Shown: positions 19,401 to 27,652 of the stretch, piece by piece
Numbering within the stretch: the first letter of the stretch is position 1
How the letters are laid out: the number at the start of each line of letters is the position of its first letter
Source: Aquimarina sp. TRL1
Lineage (GTDB): Bacteria > Bacteroidota > Bacteroidia > Flavobacteriales > Flavobacteriaceae
Reading direction: 5' to 3'
NCBI RefSeq assembly: GCF_013365535.1
Contig: NZ_CP053590.1
Location: forward strand, 2,098,501-2,162,500
DNA: 64,000 bases
The notes under the pieces: model-generated
Database searches by the model: none
Told to the model about the DNA's origin: nothing
Seen by the model: only the letters and a program-made list of their open reading frames with translations
Made by a program: the position numbers and the translations under genes

Positions 19401-22084
19401 TAATTAGGAATTCGAATGTTCTGGAAGGAAGAGAAGTCATAAAAAGATGACCAGTTGATGGTTGCTCCATGAACATATAGTTGGAAAAGAGCTTTCTCTA
19501 TTTGATGTGTTGTCTTTTCATCTTTGTAGTTGCTGGCAATGGTCTCTACTGCTGTTTCTATAATTTCTTCAACCATTCCTATAAGGGCAGGAGCAGGACC
19601 GATTTCTACAAAGGTATAGTTATCTGTATCTTTAAGACGTTGAATTGTTTTACAAAATCTGACAGGAGATAATATATGATTGCTCCAATACTGAGCGGTC
19701 GCAAAAATATGAGGATCAGTAGTTGTATCGACTACTGTGGAATACATTGTTTTTAATGGGGGGCGGTAAGTAATCGTTGTAGCTAATTTTTCAAAATCAG
19801 CGATCATAGGTCTCATTAATGGAGAATGTGCTGCATGAGAAAGTGCTAAGATTTTAGAATCAATGCCTTCTTTTGTTAAAAATGCACAGAATTCATGTAT
19901 CTCTTTTTCTTTTCCGGAGATAACGGTTTGATCGGGGGTGTTTACTGCTGCGATATTTACATTGGGATACTTAGTCAGTTTTTCTGAAACTACTTTTTCA
20001 TTTGCAAATACAGCCGCCATAGTTCCATTTTTAGGAAGCGCATACATTAATTCTCCTCGGGTAGTAATTAGCTTAATAGCATCTTCCAGACTAAATATTC
20101 CCGAGAGACATGCAGCAGCATATTCTCCGGTACTATGCCCTATACAAATATCAGGAGTGATTCCGTATTCCATCCACATACGAGCAAGGGAATACTCGAC
20201 TACAAATAAAGCAACCTGTGTATAACGCATCTGATGAACTGTATTTCCTGAAGAAAAAATAATAGGAAGCAGCTCTTGTTGTGTATGCTTTTTATAGAAA
20301 GCATTACACTGATCCATGTATTTTCTGAAAATGGGATTTTCAGCATAAAACTCATGAAACATTTCAGGGTATTGCGATCCTCCTCCACTAAACAGGAATA
20401 CAGTTTTTTTAGGAGCTTTTCCTCTAATAATTGAAGGATTGGATATGCCTTTTATTGCATCTGCAATAGTTGTTTTTAGCTCCTCAATGTTTTCAGCCCA
20501 TAGGACAATTCTTTCCTGAAGATCCGCCCTTCCTTTATTTTGACTATAGCTTAGATGTTGAATCTGATCATCTGAGGTTTGATCCAAAAATGAAAGAAAT
20601 GTTTCTAACTGTAAAAGGATGCCTTTTTGAGAAGGAGCACTAAATTTAAATGGCCATTGTTTTCCTTCGGGGATTGTTTGTTCTTTTGTCGATAAAACAG
20701 AAACCTTGGCAACAGGAGTATATTGTTCTATAACCGCATGAGCATTTGTCCCGCTTAAACCAAAAGAACTAACAGCTGCTGTTCTTTTGTGTGTGGTTTC
20801 CCATGAAAGTGTAGTTGTTGGAATTTCGAATTTTTGACGAGACCAGTCAATGTGCGGAGTAGGAGTCTTAAAATGTAAATTCCCTGGAATTTTCCCATGC
20901 TCTATGGCGAGTATAGTCTTTATTAGCCCGGCAATACCTGCTGCTGCTTCTAAATGCCCCGTCATGGTTTTTAAAGCTCCAAGGTATACTGGAGTTGTTC
21001 TTTGATTAGGAATAATATGGTCCAATGCTGTAATCTCTATAGGATCCCCCAGTGCTGTTCCTGTTCCATGAGTTTCAATAAAATCGATATGTTGTGGATT
21101 GATATTGCTTCGTTTCCAGACCTCTTGTAAGAGCTGTTCCTGTGCAGGACCATAGGGAGCTGTTAAACCAGAACTAATACCGTCTTGGTTTACACCACTT
21201 CCCTTTATTAAGGCATGGATATGATCTCCATCTCTTTTGGCATCAGAAAGCCTTTTTAATATGACAATACCACACCCTTCTCCTCGGACAGTACCATTTG
21301 CAGAAGCGTCGAATGCTCTGCTTTGGCAATCAGGAGAAAGAACATTTAGAGAGCCCATTAAGCGCGTTGTATCTGGGGAGATCATCAAATTTACACCTCC
21401 CGCAATTGCCATATTACAGTCTTTTGCATAGAGTCCTTTACATGCCTGGTCAATAGCTACTAGTGAAGAGGAACAAGCAGTATCAATAGTAATGGCAGGT
21501 CCCTGGAAACCAAAATAATAAGAAGTTCTTCCCGAAATAAAGGAAAAACCGGTTCCCATTACGTCATTGGGATCCGGGTTATGGAGGTCTTGCGTTCCTT
21601 GTATCTGTTGAATATGATCATAGACAGACGCTCCGGCATAGATTCCGGTTTTTGTACCTCGGAGCGAAGAGGGAGCATATCCTGAATTCTCTAATGCCTC
21701 CCAGCATACTTTTAGGAATAGTCGTTGGTGTGGGTCTGTCTTTTCTACTTCTTTTGGAGACATCCTGAATAATCGATGATCAAAATTATAAATGTCATCC
21801 GTCAAAAAACCACCTTTTTGTAAATAAGGATTCTTATTGAGAATTTCTTTATCGTATTGTTCCCATCTGTTTTCAGGAATTGTTGCTGTTAGATCTTTTT
21901 GTTTTAATAAGGCATCCCAAAAAGATTCAGGAGAAGTAACTCCTCCAGGGAATCGACACCCTATCCCTATAACTGCAATTGCTTCCTGTTCAAAGAAGGA
22001 AACTTCTTCTTTTTCCTTTTTTAGGCGTTTGATTTCTGAAAGGGCTTTTTTTAAAATCGTATTCTTATCTGAGAGGGTGTTCAT
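13463..22084 (-). CDS. Hybrid PKS-NRPS: KS-AT-ACP-Cy-A(Cys)-PCP-Ox-like-TubC-Cy
   Basis: A 2873-residue megasynthase. A coiled N-terminal docking helix (1-30) precedes a ketosynthase (35-460; Cys204, His339, His377). The acyltransferase (about 560-860) has GHSTGE (Ser651) and HAAH at the selectivity site, which suggests malonyl-CoA. An ACP follows (FGINS, Ser1010). Cy1 has DFLIADALS (1203-1211). The A domain (about 1530-2020) has FDLSVYD and a cysteine-like code D-L-Y-N-I-S-M-I. The PCP carries LGVSS (Ser2068). Residues about 2120-2355 resemble SagB/BlmIII-type flavin oxidase domains but lack the usual Arg-rich flavin-binding segment. A TubC-type docking domain (2375-2425) is buried inside the chain, then Cy2 with DCLLLDASS (2568-2576) ends the protein without an A domain. 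There is no KR, DH or ER, so a beta-keto group should persist. It starts 2 bases after the FAAL gene. Confidence 0.92.
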   Translation of the reverse strand: MNTLSDKNTILKKALSEIKRLKKEKEEVSFFEQEAIAVIGIGCRFPGGVTSPESFWDALLKQKDLTATIPENRWEQYDKEILNKNPYLQKGGFLTDDIYNFDHRLFRMSPKEVEKTDPHQRLFLKVCWEALENSGYAPSSLRGTKTGIYAGASVYDHIQQIQGTQDLHNPDPNDVMGTGFSFISGRTSYYFGFQGPAITIDTACSSSLVAIDQACKGLYAKDCNMAIAGGVNLMISPDTTRLMGSLNVLSPDCQSRAFDASANGTVRGEGCGIVILKRLSDAKRDGDHIHALIKGSGVNQDGISSGLTAPYGPAQEQLLQEVWKRSNINPQHIDFIETHGTGTALGDPIEITALDHIIPNQRTTPVYLGALKTMTGHLEAAAGIAGLIKTILAIEHGKIPGNLHFKTPTPHIDWSRQKFEIPTTTLSWETTHKRTAAVSSFGLSGTNAHAVIEQYTPVAKVSVLSTKEQTIPEGKQWPFKFSAPSQKGILLQLETFLSFLDQTSDDQIQHLSYSQNKGRADLQERIVLWAENIEELKTTIADAIKGISNPSIIRGKAPKKTVFLFSGGGSQYPEMFHEFYAENPIFRKYMDQCNAFYKKHTQQELLPIIFSSGNTVHQMRYTQVALFVVEYSLARMWMEYGITPDICIGHSTGEYAAACLSGIFSLEDAIKLITTRGELMYALPKNGTMAAVFANEKVVSEKLTKYPNVNIAAVNTPDQTVISGKEKEIHEFCAFLTKEGIDSKILALSHAAHSPLMRPMIADFEKLATTITYRPPLKTMYSTVVDTTTDPHIFATAQYWSNHILSPVRFCKTIQRLKDTDNYTFVEIGPAPALIGMVEEIIETAVETIASNYKDEKTTHQIEKALFQLYVHGATINWSSFYDFSSFQNIRIPNYTFTETHFSLPSSFQNIIAKNQWDSILSTADTSSLNEEAKAQLPVIVEYLKTAQEKASTSDEISPETTLPIVNSTLTFKEVSDVITYIKTILSKELKIDIEELNEQENLLLFGINSIVVARLVTRWKKEFDIALKPSFFLKNNTISQWASLLFKKLNTSRSISGKRTVPSFIAYPEKKFAPFPLNEIQYAYWAGRNPELDWGGVSCSAYFEIDMETLDIPQFISALESLINRHEMLRCRIDADGKQQILPTIETPLRIYPQEQQNQSENHLEKIRSEMSELSIPLGAPMFDIRISSLKSEGYRIHFLIDFLIADALSLFVFWKDLSLLYTGEELPPLQISYKDYLEYHEQRKQTTEYLDAEQYWLQRTKGFPFAPQLPIKDVTKTHANGTFIRRQQWIDQHSWQKFTENAAAQNLTPSAALLTLYSEVLSAWGGGSHFAIMLTVFDRENIHPHINQIIGDFTELALIEIQRKQQAIGLNGVGIQEQMHSDLEHSTYSAINFVKALNETSEQKDRMYPFVFTSALGVDELNTPVENNDFLSHLSWSVSSTPQVWIDHQVYQEKEGITLSWDTLDAVFPENMVNAMFEKYTELVMQAIADNNFWNKEILDGRTSSQQQAHTLVNKTNRPTRNMLLHEGIMQQIKESPLKTAIIHDAKEYSYQKLSKRSNQVADLLQKNGIKKGDKIAIQMRKSFDQIAIVLGILQTGGVYVPFTYDQPVNRSYNILKKANIQFIFTDNYLAFPSKKITQFIPKDIDLRRGVWRPVEISPETLAYIIFTSGSTGTPKGVCIQHQAAMNTILDVNHKLRITADDRVLGLSSLSFDLSVYDIFGLLHTGGTLILPTEEERIDPKSWKHLSETYLPTLWNSVPALMDIYTDYILQNPTVKKDLYISRIIHSGDWIPLALIPKIKSALPNAQLTSMGGATEASIWSNYFHVTTLNPEWKSIPYGYPLANQAFYILDEFNRPCPEWVEGKLHIAGKGLATEYFNEKELTAAAFFYEKNLQHRLYDTGDYGRYRQGNIIEFLGRKDTQLKINGYRVEIGEIQAAFEKCDASLTPLILPIGNQMGHKKLIAFVKKAPSSFDETSLKKKLRQHLPGYFIPEKIIALAEYPITANGKIDRKQLKIKYTSQQETTTSLTPSSDVISAQHPVLELTKQVLHLSSITPTDSFGSLGVSSVDMIRLANELETHFSERPSVGDMIRYETIAQLIDFYADKHIITPDENQKEGITSYEFSLFSKEQIQHLKSMPIIEEHEDFVSFKNTTNTLRPDLDTGKNIPLLLDSKLPFIPLSKDMEASKETISFEDFVHFIKLHLEKETTVLSEIGFEAKDEAYPIQIYLSILPNSIEHIEAGNYYLRMTDPSLRKISSLSEETITEIKKQHPHASFLLHFIADLKAIYPLHKEKSLQFCFMESGSISQVLSAGGTSLQIGSTPLNSYNLQSLSDAFGLTIDHYYLNSLIGSGINSNEATLPSISSIDATALESAKKLLTNCYDQGITLYLKEQQLKYKAPQGTITKELLLELKRYKTTLIALLSDTAEKKQLSRIIKKHEPFRLTPVQLAYMLGRSSDFELGNINTHYYIELECNKLEPKKLEISWNQVIKRHEMLRTKIYSDASQQLMKQTPYFEIPVSVIAQEEELTSIREQWSHHKYELGSWPMFHLQISQINDQRSRLHFSLDCLLLDASSTEMIIQELFATYNGVQIQKPAFSFKDYLLQEEEWLLQHSNIKEATEFWNTQLKKLPPAPELPLKTPYHLIKQPSFKRWKIVLNTTESRIFSQKIKEYRFTPSAVVCTIFMKVLSEWSTNKDFTINLTIFNRLPIHKEVPKIIGDFTNITLISYEKKTNISFLEEVAAVQDQLWKAVEYRTQNGVDLLRRLSKNTPGKAIMPIVFTSLLFGDTTENQTYYPNELKEVYAISQTPQVAMDHQVYERNGHIHINWDIVEHVFDPDWIEEMVTAYHQMLQQLIQTTQWENFEYQTLSLMDK

Positions 22085-22086
22085 AA

Positions 22087-24189
22087 TTAGTCGTTTAATT
22101 CTTTTTCTAGTAGTGAGAGTAGTTCTTGTTCAGAATAATGATCATAGTTTTCTTCCGGTGTCGTGATAGGAATATGATTTGTTACAGTTTGTTCTTTTAG
22201 TTGATATAGGTGTTGACTTAACAACGGAATCGTATTGTAATTGAATAAGGTCGTACTGGGGATAGGAATATCGAGTATGTTTTCCAGAGTGTCTTTTATC
22301 AGAAGGGACATCATTGAAGTAATACCTAATTCTATAAAGGGAGTGTTATACTTTAAAGATTGTTCCGAAACTCCTAATTGTTCGGCAACAAGTGTTGTAA
22401 TACATTGTTCTAATTGTGCCTGAGAGGTGATATCTGTAGCTGTGTATAGAGGAGGTTGGCGGGTATAGGAATGTATAATCTTTTTCCATTCATTATTAAG
22501 GTACATTGACTTGGCTTTACTTCGTTGTATCTTTCCACTGGTTGTTCTGGGGATATGCATGGGAGGAATGAAGAAAATACTTTCCAGGATAATACCATGC
22601 GTACGTATAATTTCTTGTTTTATATGTTGTTCCCAGAGTTTGTAATCAGGAGTTCGAATACCAGATCTTGTGAGTTCCTGGAACAAAATCACTTTTTCCT
22701 GTCCTTCCTTGAGAATGGAGAAAGCAGCGGCACCATCGGTTCTTAGGTTTTCATTACATGAAAAAGCTGTTCGTTCTATGTCCTGAGGATAATAGTTTGC
22801 TCCTCTGATGATAATAAGGTCTTTGATTCTTCCTGTGACATAGAGGGTATTATCGGAATCTAAAAAGCCCAGATCTCCTGTTTTGATATATGGGATTGTG
22901 GTTATCTCTCGAATAAAAGTAGTTGAGGTCACCTTAGGGTTATTCCAGTATCCCGTGGGTAATGAAGGTCCAGAAAAACAAATTTCTCCGATTTGCTGTG
23001 GAGGAGACAAGATACCAGTTTCCGGATCTCTTATTGTAATGGTGTGATTGTCAATACAATGCCCATTGCTAACGAGATAAGAGGAGAAATCTTCTTTTTT
23101 TAACGTACTTTCTTTTGTGTCGTTTAGTATACCCTGATTGATTTTGGAAACCGTATTTTCCAGAAGGAGTTTTTTATCAACCTCCAACCATTTTACTGGT
23201 TGAGAAACCGTGTGAGATGAAACTACTAATGTTGCCTCTGCCAGACCATATCCGGGCGAAATAACGTGATCTTTTAATCCATATGATGCAGCGATTTCCT
23301 GAAACCGAACCATGGTAGATAGATGGATAGGTTCGGCTCCGCAAACAGCTCGTTCCAACGAGGCGAAAGAATAGTTTTTTCGACTTTTATCACTTAGTTT
23401 ATCGGCGATTAATTCATAGGCAAAATTAGGGGCAGCAGTATGAGTTCCTTTGTATTTAGTAATAATTTCTACCCATAGAAGCGGGTGGCTCATAAAATCA
23501 GCTGGACTCATTAAGTAAACGGGGCACTGGCTGTATAAACCTTGTAAAATTCCAAGGATCAACCCCATATCGTGGTAGAAAGGAAGCCAACTAACCATTT
23601 TACTTTCTTTTGAGAAAGAGAACAATTTTTTTGTCTCTTTGAGATTGTTGATCAAAGCGTGCTGAGAAACCATTACTCCTTTCGGGGCTCCTGTAGAACC
23701 AGATGTGTACTGAAGAAAAGCAATAGTATCAGGGGAAGGAGAATCGTTTTTTTTGGTAAGGAAATCTTCTTTAATAGCTAGTACCGGAAGCGATGAAAGT
23801 ATCGATGAAGGGGTTAAAGTTGTGGTAATAAAATCTTTTTGAGAAGGAGTTGTTATGATCGATACAGGGTTTGCATCAGAGGCGATTTTTTCCCATTTGA
23901 AGAGAGGTTTGTTTCTTCCAGGAATATTCAGTGGAATGGGAATTGCACCAATCCAGTTACAAGCTAAAAAAGAGATAATAAATGAGATGCCTTGCGGAAA
24001 TAATAAGAGGCATCTATCTCCTTTGTGGATTTTTTTGCTTTTTAAATAAGAAGCATATAATATCGTTTTGGTTAAAAGTGTTCCATATGTTATGCTGGTA
24101 ATATTACCAGTTAGATCTATATAATTATAAGCGATCGTATCAGGGCTGTCTTCTGCTCTGTACTGTAAGATTTCAATGATGGATTTCAT
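22087..24189 (-). CDS. Fatty acyl-AMP ligase with C-terminal ACP (loading protein)
   Basis: A 700-residue FAAL-ACP didomain. The adenylating domain (about 1-590) has LQYTSGSTGAPKGVMVSQ as its ATP loop, SWLPFYHDMGLI, GYGLAE, and a C-terminal YIKTGDLGFLD..GRIKDLIIIRG segment. Fatty acyl-AMP ligases activate a free fatty acid and pass it to an ACP without CoA. The ACP is at about 600-680 (ELGITS, Ser625). The last 20 residues are acidic and helical and probably dock with the lysine-rich helix at the N-terminus of the following KS. This makes a fatty acid, not salicylate, the likely starter unit, as in micacocidin-type pathways. The gene precedes the PKS-NRPS in the same transcript with a 2-base gap. 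Confidence 0.88.
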   Translation of the reverse strand: MKSIIEILQYRAEDSPDTIAYNYIDLTGNITSITYGTLLTKTILYASYLKSKKIHKGDRCLLLFPQGISFIISFLACNWIGAIPIPLNIPGRNKPLFKWEKIASDANPVSIITTPSQKDFITTTLTPSSILSSLPVLAIKEDFLTKKNDSPSPDTIAFLQYTSGSTGAPKGVMVSQHALINNLKETKKLFSFSKESKMVSWLPFYHDMGLILGILQGLYSQCPVYLMSPADFMSHPLLWVEIITKYKGTHTAAPNFAYELIADKLSDKSRKNYSFASLERAVCGAEPIHLSTMVRFQEIAASYGLKDHVISPGYGLAEATLVVSSHTVSQPVKWLEVDKKLLLENTVSKINQGILNDTKESTLKKEDFSSYLVSNGHCIDNHTITIRDPETGILSPPQQIGEICFSGPSLPTGYWNNPKVTSTTFIREITTIPYIKTGDLGFLDSDNTLYVTGRIKDLIIIRGANYYPQDIERTAFSCNENLRTDGAAAFSILKEGQEKVILFQELTRSGIRTPDYKLWEQHIKQEIIRTHGIILESIFFIPPMHIPRTTSGKIQRSKAKSMYLNNEWKKIIHSYTRQPPLYTATDITSQAQLEQCITTLVAEQLGVSEQSLKYNTPFIELGITSMMSLLIKDTLENILDIPIPSTTLFNYNTIPLLSQHLYQLKEQTVTNHIPITTPEENYDHYSEQELLSLLEKELND

Positions 24190-24300
24190 GAGTAGTATTA
24201 TTTTGTTTTTGAAATGAAATGACCATGTAGCTTTTTAATAAAAAGTAGCATCAGGATAGCAGTCATTTTTGTGTGAAAAATTTATGCGATCATATCAATT

Positions 24301-24337
24301 ACAGCGCTAATGATAGAAATCATATCATTAGCGCTGT
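24301..24337 (-). other. Perfect 14-bp inverted repeat between ABC permease and FAAL genes
   Basis: ACAGCGCTAATGAT (24301-24314) and ATCATTAGCGCTGT (24324-24337) form a perfect 14-bp stem with a 9-base loop. It lies 25 bases after the permease stop and about 110 bases before the FAAL start. No clean T-run follows on the minus strand, so it may be a partial terminator or attenuator, an mRNA processing or stability hairpin, or a protein-binding palindrome. It would let the transporter and synthase genes be expressed at different levels. Confidence 0.6.
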
Positions 24338-24361
24338 CTCTATAGGTTGTTTTTTTATGCG

Positions 24362-27300
24362 TTATATCGCTTTGTCATAAAGAAGTGCAGGAATTTCCTG
24401 AACAGTTTCAATATCTTTTTTTATTTCTATTTGATCTTCTTTGGAAAGATTTACTAAAAATCGGCGGTATAAAGCTGTAAAGGGAACAGGAGTATCTCGG
24501 AATTGTCGGATACTGTTTTTTACAACTAGAGTAAAAGTATCAGCGCCCATTTTTTTCATCATTTTATATAAAACAAGAGTTCCTTTGTTTTGTGCCAGGT
24601 ACGGAGCCCCATCAGTATAGAGCAAAGGAATTTCTGTATTGGGATCATTTCCTCTTTCTTTGATATAAGCGTTGTATTTTTTTTCTAAAATACTATGGAC
24701 TCCCTCTGCTCCATGTTTTTCCAAAACAATTTGTAAAGCCAGCGCTTCAGGAAGTGCTGTTTGTAACATGTCAGCTCCTTGTACATTAGCAATGTGTATG
24801 TTTCTATATACCCATTGTCTGATGAGTTGTGAAGCTGTTAAAAAAGTAAGATAGGATTGTTCAGGGATTTCTTGTATATCAGCAATCCACCCTTCTTTTT
24901 CTGAAGTAGCGATTGTATTCGCATAACTATATTGTTTTTCCTGATAAAAAGGAATTTCTACCATTCGATTCTCTGAATATGGATAATTCCCAAGTTGAGT
25001 ATTAATAAAATCTAATGTGTTGTCAATTGCCTCTTGATAATGAATAAGGTTATAATGATGTTTTTTGTGATGAAGGATTGAAACATCGACATCATGAGTG
25101 CGGAATTGAAGTTGCTCCTGCTCAGATGAACTGATATACCAAGCAAATGGAGTAGGTTCCGTAATTTCATACATATAATGGCTTCGCTGTTGATCATTCC
25201 ATGTTTTTACCAGTTTTCCAGGAGCGACAGCAAATTGCGTTTTACTGGTGCTTAGCTGTATTTTACCAGTGAGCCATTTGGCATCTGGAGCAAAAACGTC
25301 CTGTTGCATAGCTATAGCATTCTCTATAGAAGGCATTCGGTTTTCTACTCTGGGGAGTTGATGTTCGATGCGTTCTCTGTTCTTTTTTAATTCACGATGC
25401 ACATCGTATCCAATGGTAGGGATAATCTCCCTGATAGAAAAGAAAGAACCGTTAAACAACAATTCGGGTTGGGGATTTTCGCCCTTTTGAGTGAATCCAC
25501 TGTATTCTTTTTGACTATATACGGATAGTACTCCACTTGCTGCCGTATCTATAGATAGTGGAATAGCGTACATTCGTAATTCCTCATCTTTTTTACTTAT
25601 TTTGATAGGAGAATGATTCCATAATAGTTTTTTGATCGTTGTAAATGGAGCCATACTTAAATATACTGTATCAATTGAGTGATTACAATCATTGGTAAGC
25701 GTCAAGGCTGCTTTTGAAATGGCTTTTCTTTCTTCAGGATATAAAGCAATATCGAGTTCAGCATGTGTGATTTTGGGTTGTGGTTCAGATAAAATTCGTT
25801 TGTATTTTTTTTCATAAGAAGCGGCTTGTGAATTTAGAACTTCTTCTGGTTGAAAATTCCCTTTTTCATTAACCTCACTGACAATAAATGATTGTAATGA
25901 AATAAAGGCAATCACCATAAGGAGCACAGCCCCTTTTCCATATATATTTAGTTGATTGGTTCGGAAAGTAATCTTTCTTTTGAAATCGAATGCTTTTCCT
26001 CTTCTCCAAAAATGAATTCCTAAGAGTACAAAAATAATGGCTAATGTAGCCCATAAAAGGAAGAACCAGTTTGAAGCTAGATTCCATATTCCATATCCAC
26101 TAATTTCTGAAAAATCTTCTACCCCGGGCGTTAGGGTATAAGTATATCTGATTTCTTCAATGATATCGAATTCTACACTTATTAGATTAAATAGGTAATA
26201 CCCTACTGTTAGTACATGTGTAGCAAATCGATTACCAGTAAGTCCTGCGATAAAAAAAGCGAAGGAAATATTGAGGACATAGGTGAGCCATCCCCATTTA
26301 TATCCCAGAAGATCTTCTGCATATAACCAGAGATCAATATGTTCCCACCCTCCTTTGGCGACCTGAGCAAGAATACCACATAAAATGATGGTGACCGATA
26401 AGATAAAAGCAACTCCACACATAGCTAGATATTTGGAGAATTGGCTAACCCATACAGGAACGGGAAGCGCATCTGTAATTTGCCAAATATTGGAAGTTTT
26501 ATCTTTAAAGAACAATTCTACCGACCAGATCATTAATAAAATCATTATGGCAGCTCCTGTGGTAATTCGGGTCAATGTCATAGAAGCTGTGGTAGGAAGC
26601 TGAGCCCCGAGATAGTAGGTTGGATTCCATACCAGGTTTTGTAAAAAGAACATAAGGGCAACCATGATCATTATGACTTTAAAATTTACCGGACGAATAA
26701 CATTTTTAAACTCCAATACGGCAAGTCGAGATAGTTTTTTTATAAATTCTTTAGCAGAAAAGAAAAGTTGAACTTCTGGAACCCCTATATCACTACTGAA
26801 ACTGGTGGTCTCTGTATCAGGAACTATATTTTTCTTTGCTTTAGGTGATAAGGCTTTGATAAAATATTTAAAACTGAATTTTTTATAAGAAATTATCAGT
26901 AGTAGAATAGCCCCTCCGGTCCAGATTGCTTTATGAATAAAATACATATAGGTTAAAGGGAGATAGGTAGTATTCTTGGCAGTGGCAGGTAGTGTGTCCA
27001 GTATTTCTGTAGTATATCCGTAGCCAAATGGATCCAATAATTGAAGAAATGTAGTATAGGGGGTATTGGGACGAATGGTTTCTGTAACCATAAAGAGAAT
27101 TGCAACTACAAAAATGCCTAAGTATCCTGCAGCCATTTTTCTAAAAAAAACTAATGCTGCAAAGCAGGCAACTGTTAATAGAAAAAGGTTGGGAACCGTG
27201 AGTAGAAAAAAACCTTCGAGCATTTGTCCCCATGGAGTGGGACCAAATTTATCAGCAGAGCCAATTCCTGAATATGGGACTAATAACATCCCTACAAAAA

Positions 27301-27652
27301 GACCTGTTCCGAGGATGAGGTTGGTTGATAGAGCTGCCAGGAAACGTCCTAGAAAAAAAGATTTTTCGTTGATCGGCATAGTGTATAAAATACCGGCACT
27401 TTTATGCTGAATGTCTTTAAAGAGTACTCCACCAGTGACTATGGCTACAATAATGATCATAATCATACCGCCTCCGGCAAAATTCTTATAAAAGAGCGCA
27501 GCCCCATTCATCAACGTAGCTTCATTAGCATAATAAGTATATGCCCCCTGAGTAAACCAAATAGATTGAAAAATCATCAATAGAAAAAAGAACCATGAGA
27601 TAGGTTTTTTCCATCTGGTTTTAGTTTCGAATTTTAAAATTTTAGCGATCAT
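24362..27652 (-). CDS. ABC-2 type permease fused to a degenerate M1 peptidase-like domain
   Basis: A 1096-residue protein. The first half has two sets of about six membrane segments, starting with ISWFFFLLMIFQSIWFTQGAY and including GGVLFKDIQHKSAGILYTMPI, as in ABC-2 family permeases. After about residue 560 comes a long soluble part resembling M1 aminopeptidases. The position where HExxH would lie reads ASQLIRQW (about 936-943), so both zinc-binding His are missing, while EALALQ recalls the later Glu helix. The domain is therefore unlikely to be catalytic. Fusions of permease and M1-like domain are known in Bacteroidetes. The ATPase gene upstream overlaps its start by 4 bases, so the two form one transporter, possibly for export or uptake of the cluster product. 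Confidence 0.8.
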   Translation of the reverse strand: MIAKILKFETKTRWKKPISWFFFLLMIFQSIWFTQGAYTYYANEATLMNGAALFYKNFAGGGMIMIIIVAIVTGGVLFKDIQHKSAGILYTMPINEKSFFLGRFLAALSTNLILGTGLFVGMLLVPYSGIGSADKFGPTPWGQMLEGFFLLTVPNLFLLTVACFAALVFFRKMAAGYLGIFVVAILFMVTETIRPNTPYTTFLQLLDPFGYGYTTEILDTLPATAKNTTYLPLTYMYFIHKAIWTGGAILLLIISYKKFSFKYFIKALSPKAKKNIVPDTETTSFSSDIGVPEVQLFFSAKEFIKKLSRLAVLEFKNVIRPVNFKVIMIMVALMFFLQNLVWNPTYYLGAQLPTTASMTLTRITTGAAIMILLMIWSVELFFKDKTSNIWQITDALPVPVWVSQFSKYLAMCGVAFILSVTIILCGILAQVAKGGWEHIDLWLYAEDLLGYKWGWLTYVLNISFAFFIAGLTGNRFATHVLTVGYYLFNLISVEFDIIEEIRYTYTLTPGVEDFSEISGYGIWNLASNWFFLLWATLAIIFVLLGIHFWRRGKAFDFKRKITFRTNQLNIYGKGAVLLMVIAFISLQSFIVSEVNEKGNFQPEEVLNSQAASYEKKYKRILSEPQPKITHAELDIALYPEERKAISKAALTLTNDCNHSIDTVYLSMAPFTTIKKLLWNHSPIKISKKDEELRMYAIPLSIDTAASGVLSVYSQKEYSGFTQKGENPQPELLFNGSFFSIREIIPTIGYDVHRELKKNRERIEHQLPRVENRMPSIENAIAMQQDVFAPDAKWLTGKIQLSTSKTQFAVAPGKLVKTWNDQQRSHYMYEITEPTPFAWYISSSEQEQLQFRTHDVDVSILHHKKHHYNLIHYQEAIDNTLDFINTQLGNYPYSENRMVEIPFYQEKQYSYANTIATSEKEGWIADIQEIPEQSYLTFLTASQLIRQWVYRNIHIANVQGADMLQTALPEALALQIVLEKHGAEGVHSILEKKYNAYIKERGNDPNTEIPLLYTDGAPYLAQNKGTLVLYKMMKKMGADTFTLVVKNSIRQFRDTPVPFTALYRRFLVNLSKEDQIEIKKDIETVQEIPALLYDKAI

